Shown here: positions 44,889 through 55,167 of the stretch, in pieces
How the letters are laid out: each line of letters begins with the position of its first letter
How positions within the stretch are numbered: position 1 is the stretch's first letter
Source of the DNA: Humulus lupulus
Taxonomy: Eukaryota > Streptophyta > Magnoliopsida > Rosales > Cannabaceae
DNA: 64,000 bases
Assembly (NCBI RefSeq): GCF_963169125.1
Contig: NC_084793.1
Location: 213,802,652 to 213,866,651 of the forward strand
Reading direction: 5' to 3'
The notes under the pieces: generated by a model
The model's input: the letters and a program-made list of their open reading frames with translations, nothing else
Database searches by the model: none
Told to the model about the DNA's origin: nothing
Position numbers and translations under genes: made by a program

Positions 44889-47785
44889 TGTTTATCCAAA
44901 AAATAGCTGTTGATGACGTGGCAATGATTTTCAACACGTGGCCGACACATGGCACAGATATTGCTCGCCTATCGACCAAGATTATTTCCACATGGAAATA
45001 TCACGTTTTATATACAACCAGACTGGTCGTATACTCCGTTCATTTATGTAAAGATCTGTACAGTTGTGATGATATCCGAGAATATCTTTTCATTATGACC
45101 TGCAGATCCGTTTATTAAGGATAGATATTAATTCCTAATTCATGTAACTCTTCCTGAGCCTATAATGTAATGCCCCGAATTCTCCGATGTGATTTAATGG
45201 CGGGATTAGTAGGCCGGGAGGGCCATACTTGTTTAGTTAAGCCATTAAATGATATTATGCATGTATATGTGAATTATATTATAATATGATGTTAAATGCA
45301 TGCATGTGGGTCCACATGTTTAATTACAGGGGTGTGATGGTAATTTGGCCCATTGAGGGTATAATTGTATAATTGTATGCATGTAGATGATATGTGTTGA
45401 GACCACATTATAATGTGGGTTTGTTCGAGCTTTTCGGCATGAGACGACCATGGTATGTTAATTAGCGGTCTGGTCATAACAGGTTTAAGTTCGAGGCTCG
45501 GGAGGAGTCTCGGGGTGATTTTAATTGTTAGTGCGTTACCGGGTATTAGAGGGTAATGGGATATGAATTATTGGTGTTTGGGATTATTGAGAATAGCGGG
45601 AATTGGAGAGCGTTAATTATGATTAACGAGATAGGTTAGAAATGACAGATTTGCCCTTAGGAGCCTTTGGAAACCCTTAAATGACCTAGGGGTATAATGG
45701 TCTTTTTACCCCTAGGATAGATATAAACCTCTTTATGCTGTGAAGTAGAGAGAAAAATAGAGCAAGTTTGAAGCTTACCCGTACCTTCTCCTTCTTCCAT
45801 TTTCTTTGTGATTTTTGGTGATCTTGTTGAGGATTCAAGCTTGGGAAGTAGACCTTGGGATTTTGGGAGAGTGTTCCACCATTGACGAGCATCACAACCT
45901 GAGTTTGAGGTAAGTTTCCAGCCATTAGTTTTCTGGTATGCTCTGTTTTGGTGTTAGTTTTCAGCTTGTGATTTTGTTGTGGATAGTTGGAATTGATGGG
46001 AGTTTTGGTTGGGATTTCACTTGGGTTTTGTTAAGGGAGTGATATAGATCAAGTTTAGGGGTTGTATTGGAGGTTTGAGTGGTGTTTAAGCTTGGATTGA
46101 AAGGTTGGTTCCAAGATAAATCGCAAGGGAAGAAAAACAGGGATTTTGGCTGAACTGGAGGTTGGGCCGCGGCATGGCCAGGGAGGGCCGCGGCCCTTGA
46201 AGAGTGCTGAAGTTGGCCGCCTCTATTTGAGGGGCGGGCCGCGGCATGGCCAAGGAGGGTCGCAGCCCTTAGTGGCTTTTTGGCCAGAAATGGCTTTTTG
46301 GATTGAGGATGCAAGCCTCAGGCCTCGAGGTCGATCCTACTACCCGGTTTAGTAGTGTTTGATGTCTCGGAGGCTAGGTTTTGGTTTGGGAACCCTTTAT
46401 TATTCATTTTATTGATGGAATCCCATAATTGGTTATGACCAGGTAATCACTAAAGGACCAAAAGGTTGATCGTTCTCAAGGGTCGTTCTTATTATTAATT
46501 CTCGCTCGAACAGGAGGTAAGAAAACTGCACCCTGTGTATATGTGACATTCGAGTTTGGTATTGAGGCATGTTGATTGATAAATGTGGACATGGATTGCA
46601 TATTAAATGCTAGTGAATATTGACTATCTGTATGTGGCACTGACTTATTAGTCAGAATCGGCAACGGTGTTAGATCCATTTGTGAAGCTGTGATTTATTA
46701 GTCAAGTTCACAATGAGTTGAACACTAGTCGTGTTTTACTGATCTAAGAGTCAGAAATGGCATAGCGTCATGAACGCCGAGCCAAATGAAGATTAGACCT
46801 AATCGATATCAGCGTTGAATGACTCATATGGGGTATTAATGCTGGACCGACCAGAAGGTCGATGAAAATTATAAGTGCTTGGCTAGTCAAAGACTAGTTA
46901 TTCAGAGCCAAGGCATATGGCCCCGGTGACTGTTTGTCACATGGCTAAAGGGTGTTGTCCCCACTTTTGTGACTGTTGCGATTGTCACCTATTTGTTTCG
47001 ACTGTTGGTCCTAGAAGATTATTACGATTCTTGTTGATATTATATCATGTTGTATTATGTTTTCTTGCTGGGCCTTGGCTCATGGGTGCTATGTGGTGCA
47101 GGTAAAGGGAAAGAAAAGCTCACCCAACCTTGAGTGGAGAGCTTAGGTGGTGATGTGTACATATGCAGCCGCTTGACCACCACGACCAAGGCGTTCTTAG
47201 ATGAACTAGGGGGTTTACCCTATTTTTGCCGCTTAGGTCGGCGGGGTTGTAAATTTGAAACAGTAATGACCATTTTGTACTGAGAACAACTTGTAAATGT
47301 TTTGATTAGCTCTGCAGAGCAGTTTGTAATTAAAAATATTCATTCCTTTTTATTAATTTTCCGCCTTAACCTGTTAATTACACTTAGAGCATGTTTTTAA
47401 CCAAAGGACTCGGGTAGCGGGTCAAATTTCCGGTTCACCGTAACTATTCTGGGGTAACCAGGGCGTTACATATAAATACTCAAGAAATAGCTCAAGGAAG
47501 GGGATCGATCTTTTTCTTTTGGAATTATATTACTATTATCCATCGTTGTATTGTTTTATTCTTCTAAGGTTTGTGAAACTCAGGAACCCTAGTTCTTTGA
47601 TCACACCTTTGAAGCTCAATACTAAGAATAGTGTCAAGTGGACGTAGATTATTACTAATCACTTGAGTCAAACCACTATAATTCTCTGTGTTCTTTATTT
47701 TTCCATTAAATCATTTTCTCAAGCTCTATATTACTTTTCTGTCGTTTTCTAGACTCCGTGTCATTGACCAAAATCAGAGTCAACA
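44889..47785 (+). repeat. 3' LTR of the outer Tat element, split by a solo Tekay LTR
   Basis: LTR sequence runs 44889-45165, is interrupted by 45166-47470, and resumes at 47471 to end at tcaaca (47785), followed by the target duplication atttt. It is preceded by the purine tract cttggggcaaa. It pairs with 24001-24576. Confidence 0.9.
45166..47470 (+). repeat. Solo Tekay-type LTR inserted at the TATA box of the Tat LTR
   Basis: TGTAATGCCCCGAATTC to CCAGGGCGTTACA, 2305 bp, with a perfect 5-bp duplication tataa (45161-45165, 47471-47475). It has no internal element sequence, so it is a solo LTR. It shares AGGAGGTAAGAAAACTGCACCC (46513 on) and GTGCTATGTGGTGCAGGTAA (47087 on) with the chromovirus LTR at 12501. 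A cluster of gggccgcggc palindromes lies at 46160-46270. Confidence 0.92.
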
Positions 47786-47817
47786 ATTTTATTTTAAATA
47801 CGGCTATAATATTTGCA

Positions 47818-47845
47818 TAGAGTGTGAAATTTCCTAATATATACC
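47818..47845 (+). other. Short original sequence between the nested block and a solo LTR
   Basis: Unassigned AT-rich sequence that includes the left copy of the atacc target duplication (47841-47845). It may be the host flank of the chromovirus or the decayed end of its LTR. Confidence 0.4.
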
Positions 47846-48597
47846 TGTACGCCCTAAATATCCACGGGTTATTAGCGATCTGGAAAAAGGCATAATCCTA
47901 TCAGCCACGTGGAAGCCACCTACCCGGAGCTGAGGATACAAGTCTCTACCTCTTTAGCTCGAGAAAGCCAGAGGTTTAGTGAGATTACTAAGGCATCGGG
48001 CCAGTAGTGTAGGCACCACGAGCTAAGACTACGTCAAGCTCTAGGTACGACCAGGAGCTCACGCCTCCGACCCTTTATAAAGTCAACTACGCAATGTAAA
48101 CGTGCGTATATCAGACATCACGTGTCTACTCCATTCCTGAATTATCGGACACGCAGCATAAACGTGCGTGTTCAGGCACCCCACGACTAGTTTGGGCCAT
48201 GCAGCCCATTATCCCCCTTACCTATTGATTAGACCACACTTCATTGTCAGGTTTTATGAATTAATCATGAATGTCACAGAAGTGACATGATGGGTAGGAA
48301 GGTCACGGGATGACCTCCTTTGCCAACACCCAGGTATCATCTCCCTATAAATATGAAGATCCTGGAAGTTGCAAAGGATTGGCTTCTAATTTGTAAAGAA
48401 ATACCATGTAAGGAATATCAGAGATATATCAATAATATTAACTGGTGGACTAGAAGAATTTTAACCTTCGAACCATCTAAAAAAATATTCGAGTTACAAT
48501 ATTCCTTTAAGATCATTCATATATTACGGTTCACCATTTAGCATTAATCTTTCTCCTTATTCATATAATTATCTGTTACCGAAAAACTGCGTCAACA
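47846..48597 (+). repeat. Solo LTR with perfect target duplication
   Basis: TGTACGCCCTAAATATCC to GCGTCAACA, 752 bp, flanked by atacc at 47841-47845 and 48598-48602. A TATA box (ccctataaatatg, about 48343-48355) supports plus orientation. The GTCAACA end resembles Tat LTRs, but the body is different. The family is not identified. Confidence 0.85.
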
Positions 48598-48602
48598 ATA
48601 CC

Positions 48603-49557
48603 TATATAAATATGAAAATTAAAGTAAAATACTTTTCGATGGGCCAAACAACTTATATAAATAGTAATATATATGAACGTAATTACAAAAGTATATAGTA
48701 TTTTCCAAAAGAAAAAGAGATAGCTGACAATTGCCATGAAATTAAGCCTCTCTAGTTCGTGGAACTTTCATGGCCATACCCTTTTTGGTTTTAGCATGAA
48801 AGATAAACAATTGTTTTATGACTTTCATGATATGAGTTAGGTCTCACAAAAAGCATATTTTTTACTTGATATATTATCAAAACGTACGATGTATTATTTG
48901 AGTCAAAACTTGACCCTTTTCAATCTTATTGTCCAAGTCATTACAGTGTCAGCAAGTAAATACTTTACAACAATTCATTTTCAATTTAAACAAAATTCTC
49001 CTTTGATCTATTCTCAAGCCTGATCTCCTGGCATATAAACGTCTGTAGATTAACCGTCATATAAATAATAGTAAAATTTGGCTAACAATATATTATAAGG
49101 TACTACATTCCATTCAGGATCCGGAAGATCAATATGGTCAACATAATGGGTCCCATTTCTTCTATTTTATGTGAAACTATTATTTTCGTAGTTATGGGCA
49201 GCCCCCTTATCATAAATAATAATAATAATAATAATGATAATAATAATAATAATAATATCTATCATTCAAAATACACGAGGCATGATATTATACTAGTAAC
49301 TTGATTAATTCTTTGATTCTCAAAGCAGTGATTAAAATGTCATTATCTATATGTGATTGCCAATATTCTTATATTATTATCAATTGACTTTACTGTAGAT
49401 ACAGATTCCGTACCCAAAATATAGGTTCAATATATAGGTTATATACACGTCTTCTAACCATCTTCACAGCACCAACGCCGCAGTTTCTCTCTCTGTAAGA
49501 TCTCATATATATACAACACGCGCACGTAACGCGCTCTACACCCAACCCATATTTAAA
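48603..49557 (+). other. AT-rich spacer and upstream region of the small gene
   Basis: No coding signal. An AAT microsatellite with two interruptions is at 49213-49257. The last 150 bases change character (CT-rich pieces, cacgcgcacgtaacgcgc) and probably belong to the promoter of the gene at 49647. Confidence 0.6.
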
Positions 49558-49572
49558 TATAAATATATATAG
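49558..49572 (+). promoter_or_regulatory. Probable TATA box of the small gene
   Basis: tataaatatatatag lies 75-90 bases before the ATG at 49647, leaving a start near 49600 and a short CT-rich leader (catcttcttcttgtactcg). Confidence 0.6.
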
Positions 49573-49646
49573 AAGAGCACGAGAAAACCGAAGTCCCCGT
49601 CTCAACGAGAAACTTCATCTTCTTCTTGTACTCGTTCCAAGATTCA

Positions 49647-50093
49647 ATGGAGAAAGAAAGCCAATATTTCCAGTTAAATGGAGAAAATGTTGACGAATCT
49701 CACGAGTATTACTTTAACGACTCCGACATGGCGGTAATGGCAGCTAATCAGCTTATGCAGCTTAGCGATGAAGATGATCAACATTCCATGAGCAACAGCA
49801 CGAACAATAATGATAAGAATATAAGGATGGAGAAGGAAAAGGAAAAGGAGGATAACAGAGAAGAAGAGGTTGATCAGATTTATTGTACAAAAAGAAATAG
49901 AAGACCTAATAATTTGGTGAAGATGATTACAGAAGAGATTTTTGGCAAAGATGATGACGAGGTTGGTGATATTGATAATAATTGGCCTCTTCGGCTGTCT
50001 CCTAGGATTATGAAAAGGCGGTATCGTTCTCTTACCAGCATTTACAGACAGACTCAATCCAGGGATCATCATCGATCGACGTTGACACGATGA
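49647..50093 (+). CDS. Small acidic protein of unknown function (148 residues)
   Basis: Single-exon frame starting ATGGAGAAAGAAAGC. I chose this start because the open frame upstream has only a TTG before it, and the ATG context (tcaATGG) is good. I do not recognise the family. The N-terminus has a hydrophobic helix-like segment (MAVMAANQLMQLSDED), a Ser/Asn-rich linker, a Glu/Lys-rich run (about residues 65-85), then KRNRRPNNLVKM and a conserved-looking C-terminus WPLRLSPRIMKRRYRSLTSIYRQTQ (longer than shown by no more than a few residues) followed by a His/Arg tail. No signal peptide or membrane segment. The mix of acidic and basic clusters suggests a nuclear protein, which is inference. 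A TATA box, leader and poly(A) signal surround it and no transposon frame overlaps it, which supports a real gene. Confidence 0.6.
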   Translation: MEKESQYFQLNGENVDESHEYYFNDSDMAVMAANQLMQLSDEDDQHSMSNSTNNNDKNIRMEKEKEKEDNREEEVDQIYCTKRNRRPNNLVKMITEEIFGKDDDEVGDIDNNWPLRLSPRIMKRRYRSLTSIYRQTQSRDHHRSTLTR

Positions 50094-50219
50094 TGATGAC
50101 CAAGTCTTAATGCTCTAGAAGAAAACCCAATGAGAAGTTTTTATTAGGTAGGAAACTTGTATTTAATATCTTTTCTTTCTTTCTTTCTAGAACAAGTATA
50201 TATATATATATATATGTAT

Positions 50220-50225
50220 AATAAA
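50220..50225 (+). terminator. Candidate poly(A) signal of the small gene
   Basis: AATAAA about 130 bases after the stop codon, just after a TA microsatellite (50190-50215). Confidence 0.45.
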
Positions 50226-51540
50226 TTTTTGCTTCAACATCCCTTTCTGTGCTCGTCATATATCACTAATGGGTTTGAAGATCGTGATATGTAATTTCGT
50301 TTTAATTAGCGTGAGCGGAAGTACTGCATTTGTTGAGAATTGAAGAAAACACAACCTTGCAAGTGTTGATTAATTTTGCGTGTATATAGTTATTCAATTC
50401 GATCTTTGGTTTCTGAGCATACATTTCTATAATTGGTAAACATTTTTTTCTATTATAGGTTTATATACTTGCTACAATTAAAAAGTAGGGTGTATAGAAA
50501 TTGACTTTAATTATTATCTTTGTCTTTTGTTATTGTTGTATTGTCTTTGGTTGTTTATGATGTTTGTGTTGGTCTTAAGGTGTTTTCATACATATATAGC
50601 CAAAGGGGCAGCTGAGCCATCCTTCATGATTCTTACTTGGCTCGAATCGCAGTAAAACTATATATATATATATATATATATATTTAATTATATAAGAATT
50701 AAGATTTGTGGGTGTGTATTTCCCTTTGGGTCTCCTTACTGGTTTCTGGTATATATGTAGATCATCTTCTAGTTCCAGCTGTAGGGTTTTTTAGCCAAAA
50801 AAAGAGAGATAGGATTTGAGGGTTCACTTCTACTAGATCCTCAATGACATGACATCACTTAGCTTGATCCAGATCTTATTACCTGGCTTATCTAGTCATT
50901 CGGCCCCTATCGGTTGTGTTGTTTAGAGATTTGTTTTAGTGTGGCCTTAGGCTAGCTGCCCTTATAATGGCCAGAGACCAGGATTACATTGATTTTCTAA
51001 TATCGATGTTGTACAATCCTTGGTCAAATAAAGTTGTGCAACTAATTATAGTGAAATAAATAATTCAAAATCCTAAATTAAACCGAGTTAAAACATTTTA
51101 AATATATATTTCTAATTTTGACTATCGTTAAGGACATGTCAATATTATATGTAAAACATTTCTGATAGCTTCATTTCACAAAGAATCTTGATTGTCATAT
51201 AATTTAGCATATATGGTGGGAGTGTATTTTTTTTTAAAGATTTTTTTTAATGTTTTCATTTTTAAGAAAAACAAGAACCAAATCTAATACAACAGCTTCG
51301 ATAAGCCAATTCGGTGAATTAGTTCCCTAAAAAGGTGAGCTATAGAACTGAGGCCTACAAGACCGGTATATCACGACACACATGCCTAAATCATAGTAGA
51401 CAAATATGAACGAACTATAAAAAATAGTAGGTAATGAAAAACACCACGGGTCAATTTAAATTTAGGGGTTATTAGCATATGAAATTTCACATTCTATACT
51501 TAATATTGGATGTTAATTTCACATTCCCTTATAGGAGGGG
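50226..51540 (+). other. AT-rich intergenic DNA
   Basis: No frame or RNA signal seen. A TA microsatellite lies at about 50660-50685. Nothing here resembles the transposons to the left. Confidence 0.5.
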
Positions 51541-52114
51541 GAATAATTCCTATAATTATATATAAAAATATTAGTGATAAAAGTATGATTATTTATTCTA
51601 ATATATAGAATAATAATATTGCCACAGTTATGTAGTCACCAAACATTTAAATTTAAGGAAAATTTACGGCATAAATACTTATTTTGTTCATTTTGTTGCT
51701 AATAAGTACCCAATTTTTAAAAATTGCGGCATAAATACCCATTTTGTTCATTTTGTTGCTAATAAGTACCCAATTTTTAAAAATTGCTGCATTAATACTC
51801 AAAATTCCACTTTTTAGACTCTGCCGTTGGTACCCACTTAACAGAGTTACTATTAAGGACACGTGTACTGTCCTGATAATTCTTCTTTTTTTTCACCTAA
51901 TTAATTAAGAAAATACATAAAACTAATTAAAATAAAAATTAGTACTCTAAAGTCTTACAGACAGATGAAGGATATTGCTTTAGGTGTTTTATGGCTTATT
52001 AAATTTAACTGTTTGGTGACTACATAACTGTGAGGATATTATTGTTCTATGAATAATGATAAATGATCGTGCTTTTATCACTAATATTTTTATATATAAT
52101 TATAGGAGTTATTC
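51541..52114. mobile_element. Non-autonomous element with long terminal inverted repeats
   Basis: The arm 51541-51657 is the inverted counterpart of about 52001-52114. Long stretches match exactly, for example ctataattatatataaaaatattagtgataaaag on the left against its complement at 52077-52104, and acagttatgtagtcaccaaac against gtttggtgactacataactgt. I could not find a clear target duplication. No transposase frame is present. The long arms suggest a Mutator-like MITE or a foldback element. Confidence 0.7.
51668..51787 (+). repeat. 60-bp tandem duplication inside the inverted-repeat element
   Basis: Two units of 60 bases (starting at 51668 and 51728, each beginning ggcataaatac) differ at only a base or two. 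Each contains aagtacccaatttttaaaaattgc. Confidence 0.9.
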
Positions 52115-52507
52115 TATTATTTTGACTTATAATTATAGTATTATTTATTATAAACTAAATGATCATTTATAAAGTCTATTTTTCAACAAGGGGCAAAGTT
52201 TGACATTTTACCACTCAAATTATGGATATTACAAATCTGCCTAACCTAAGACTCAGGTCGTGACATAATATGCCTAGCATATTTTTCAATCAGCACCGAA
52301 TATGATGCATAGAAATTGAAATTTCCCTTAACATGTATACAATTTGAGTTTTTTGCTATTTGGTAATTCACTCATTGAGAATTTCTTTTGGCAATCATAT
52401 TATTGAATTTAAAAAAATGTAGTAATTAAGTATTTTTAGTTGACTGTTCTTTTAACAAAATTCTAAGTTTTTTTATGGATGATTTTGATATATATATATA
52501 TATATAT

Positions 52508-52914
52508 GGAAGACTTCTCAATGGTTACTGCCCATATATGAGTACTAACAATTATGATGATTTGATAATATAGTGACTTGGTATAGCAAATCACCAATAG
52601 GTAAATATTTTTTTTTCTACATTAATTTCGAATTTAGTTATTTTTCTTTTGCCATAATTAATGTTGTGTCCAACCAATGAGAGACACTAGCTATATTTAA
52701 AAATTGACATGTATTTGAAAAATGAAAAGTTTACAATATTATATTTTCATAATAAATACACTTTTTTCATCAGGTAAACCTTCTAAAAATTTGAAAAATC
52801 AAAATTTATGTATAGAAAAATTAATTAACAACTATAAATATGGACCATTGATCTTAATCCAATGGTTAATATTAAAGTAACTATCCATGGGTAGTAACCA
52901 TTAAGAGTACACTC
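52508..52914. mobile_element. MITE-like element inside a TA microsatellite
   Basis: The left end (cttctcaatggttactgccc, 52515 on) is an imperfect inverted copy of the right end (minus strand actcttaatggttactaccc, ending near 52912). Both flanks are (TA)n tracts (52488-52507 and 52915-52936), as if the element had opened a single microsatellite. It is about 407 bp with no coding capacity. The mode recalls Micron-type MITEs that target TA repeats. Confidence 0.6.
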
Positions 52915-52936
52915 ATATATATATATATATATATTT

Positions 52937-54854
52937 ATACTACACTTCCAAATATTTTTACACATCATATTGTATAGATTTTTTTATATATAAATTCATT
53001 AAAAAAAAGTAGGAATTTTTGTGAAAATGTAAACAATATGAACATAATATTGCTACTGTTTATAGAACTCAAGATTTTGATAATTGCTTTTTTTTAGAGA
53101 TTAAATTGCCAAATAAGGTGAAACTTAGGGGGTGTGTATGCTAAAAATAATTTAAATACTAAAGTTACAAATTTTCATGTTCATTTACAAAAATTAAAAA
53201 AATTAAAAAATATTGTCTTGATAAGAAATTTTTTGCTTATTAATTGTTTTTTTTTTTTTATGAAAAAGCTTATAAAATGTATTTAGGTTTGAATTTTAGT
53301 TACCTTTTTTGATCAACCAAATAAAAGGTAACTAAAATCTGGTTTGTTTAGGATAATAGTAACTTTTTAATATAAAAATAAAAACATATTTTTTTGATAA
53401 TCTATATTAGTTTTCTAAAATAAGTTTGAAGATAGTCATAAAGTATCTTAAAAAACTGAATTCAATAAGTTATTAAAACATAACCTTAATAATGCCATAA
53501 TGAATTTGTTATGCACGTGTTTTGCATGATCACTTATGAAAAAAGAGAATGAGAAGCTTTTATGAGAGAGAGAATATAGCAACCCTTGGCGTAAAGAGAG
53601 AAAAGTTGGATAAAATAAAAATATTTTTGGAGTTATTGCTTGAAATATCAAGGGGCCAAAATATGCATATTTTAGCTCCTTGGAGGCGTAAATGTGAGTC
53701 GACCCAGCATGACACAAACCACATTTTTGTACCTTTGAAAAAATCGAATTAGGCCAAGTCGACTTATTTAAGAATGTGGGTCATGTCGACCCATATTTAA
53801 AAATAGTAGTCTCAACATGTTCATGTCATACCTTAAGTTGTACTAACCTTAAATTTGGGTCGGCCCTCTTTCATATTCGGGACTACTTCCAAGCCCGTGT
53901 TATAATTTACTAAAAGAAGTAAGAATGAGATTTGAACCTCTTCCAACATTCTCTCTAGTAGTTAAGAAACCAATTAACCATTAATTAAGCTAAGTATATA
54001 CTTTTTTGTTTAAATTATTATTTCTTTTATTTTTATGTTTTTCAATAATGTTTTACACACATTTATATTAAAAATATTTATAATTATTAATTATTAGAAT
54101 TTGAATAACTACTAATAAACACTCAAATTTTACAAGGCATAAATCTTTAAATAAATTAATGTAGTTTTAATTTTATATATTTTTTAAAACTATTTTACTT
54201 ATAGGACTATAAATACTCAGAGGTATATTAAAATTTTGATCATTTTAATTTAAATATAGTTCACAAATAAATATTTATTATGTTTATTAATGTACGTACA
54301 ATTATTGGGCTTAATTCGTACTTTTTACCATGTTGTGCCTTCAAGCTAATTCGTTTTGCCTTTGTGTCGCACCTTTGAGCTTGTTGTGTCGTGTTGTACC
54401 TTTGTACTTGATATATAGGCTCGACATGACTAGCAACATTGCACCATGCCTAGCTCAAGCCCATATTTTTTACGTTGTGCTCGTGCCTCCCAGACTCATG
54501 TCATACCAAAAAGCCCGACCCACACTTATAGCATTTTCCTTGCAAGGTGCTCTATGAATCTATCTGTTCTGATCCTCGCAACACAAATTTGTTTAGGCCT
54601 AAACTTTGTCTTTATTCGAATCCATCTTTGTAGATGATGACTATTATATTGTTGAACAAAGATTTTAATCTTGATGCTAATGTGAGCCTACTTATTCTGG
54701 TTCGTTAAATATAATGTCTAAATTGACTTAAACAAGTTGGTGTAATACAATAGAATGTTCCATTTACATAAGTGTGGAATTTAAGTTTTTCTAGATAACA
54801 TCTAAAATTTACCAATGTGAATCAAAATGGATACAAAGAGGTATCTCTAAGCAT
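52937..54854 (+). other. AT-rich intergenic DNA with old repeat scraps
   Basis: Mostly A/T-rich. Two less AT-rich patches (53690-53900 and 54300-54620) contain recurring phrases such as gggtcgaccca, ttgtgtcgtgttg and ctcatgtcatacc, typical of unclassified dispersed plant repeats. The frames in them are short and lack any recognisable protein motif. Confidence 0.45.
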
Positions 54855-55069
54855 GTCCTATTAGAATCTGTACATAATATTCTATTTTAAGTATATATAT
54901 ATATTCTACATTTATGTTTATAATAAGGTCAACTTTATCATAGCTATATTATAGCCATAATATCAGGCTCTACACGTGAATATAGCCAAAAGTTTAGCTT
55001 GTATATTTTTATATATATTGAATGAGAATCAGGAAAAATCATATTTCTATCAAAATCATATTTCTTTCA
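54855..55069 (+). repeat. Probable short 5' LTR of a copia element
   Basis: The end is set by the primer-binding site at 55070. The start at tgtcctattagaatctgtac is a guess from typical short copia LTRs (about 215 bp). It includes a TATA-like tttttatatatattgaatgag (55005-55025). No second LTR was found downstream. Confidence 0.5.
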
Positions 55070-55083
55070 TGGTATCAAGAGCA
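55070..55083 (+). promoter_or_regulatory. Primer-binding site of the copia element (initiator Met tRNA)
   Basis: tggtatcaagagca, the plant iMet site TGGTATCAGAGC with one extra A. It stands 85 bases before the gag ATG. Confidence 0.8.
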
Positions 55084-55167
55084 TAGGTTCACGTTCTTCC
55101 TCCATAGCTGCCGTCAAACTCATTTATATATATATATATATATTCTTTCCTTTCTCCATTTTGCACC

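Larger units (their letters stand above)
24001..47785 (+). mobile_element. Tat-lineage Ty3/gypsy composite: outer element with a second, 5'-truncated element inside
   Basis: The outer ends are LTRs starting TGTTTATCC and ending TCAACA, and both flanks carry atttt (23996-24000, 47786-47790), so the whole block entered as one insertion and later grew. The outer element supplies 24001-29848 and 40035-47785. The inner one supplies 29849-40034 and belongs to a different LTR subfamily. Features of the Tat lineage: Gag with FCRYHNDYGHDTNEC-type motif, two RNase H domains between RT and integrase, and an antisense gene between pol and the 3' LTR. A solo Tekay LTR (45166-47470) interrupts the 3' LTR. 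Confidence 0.85.

Noticed and set aside
51668..51787. Direct repeats considered as a CRISPR-like array
   Set aside because: Only two adjacent 60-bp units without spacers, inside an inverted-repeat element in a plant genome.
54330..54637. Two overlapping plus-strand frames
   Set aside because: Low-complexity repeat scrap (ttgtgtcgtgttg phrases). No domain, leader or poly(A) signal.
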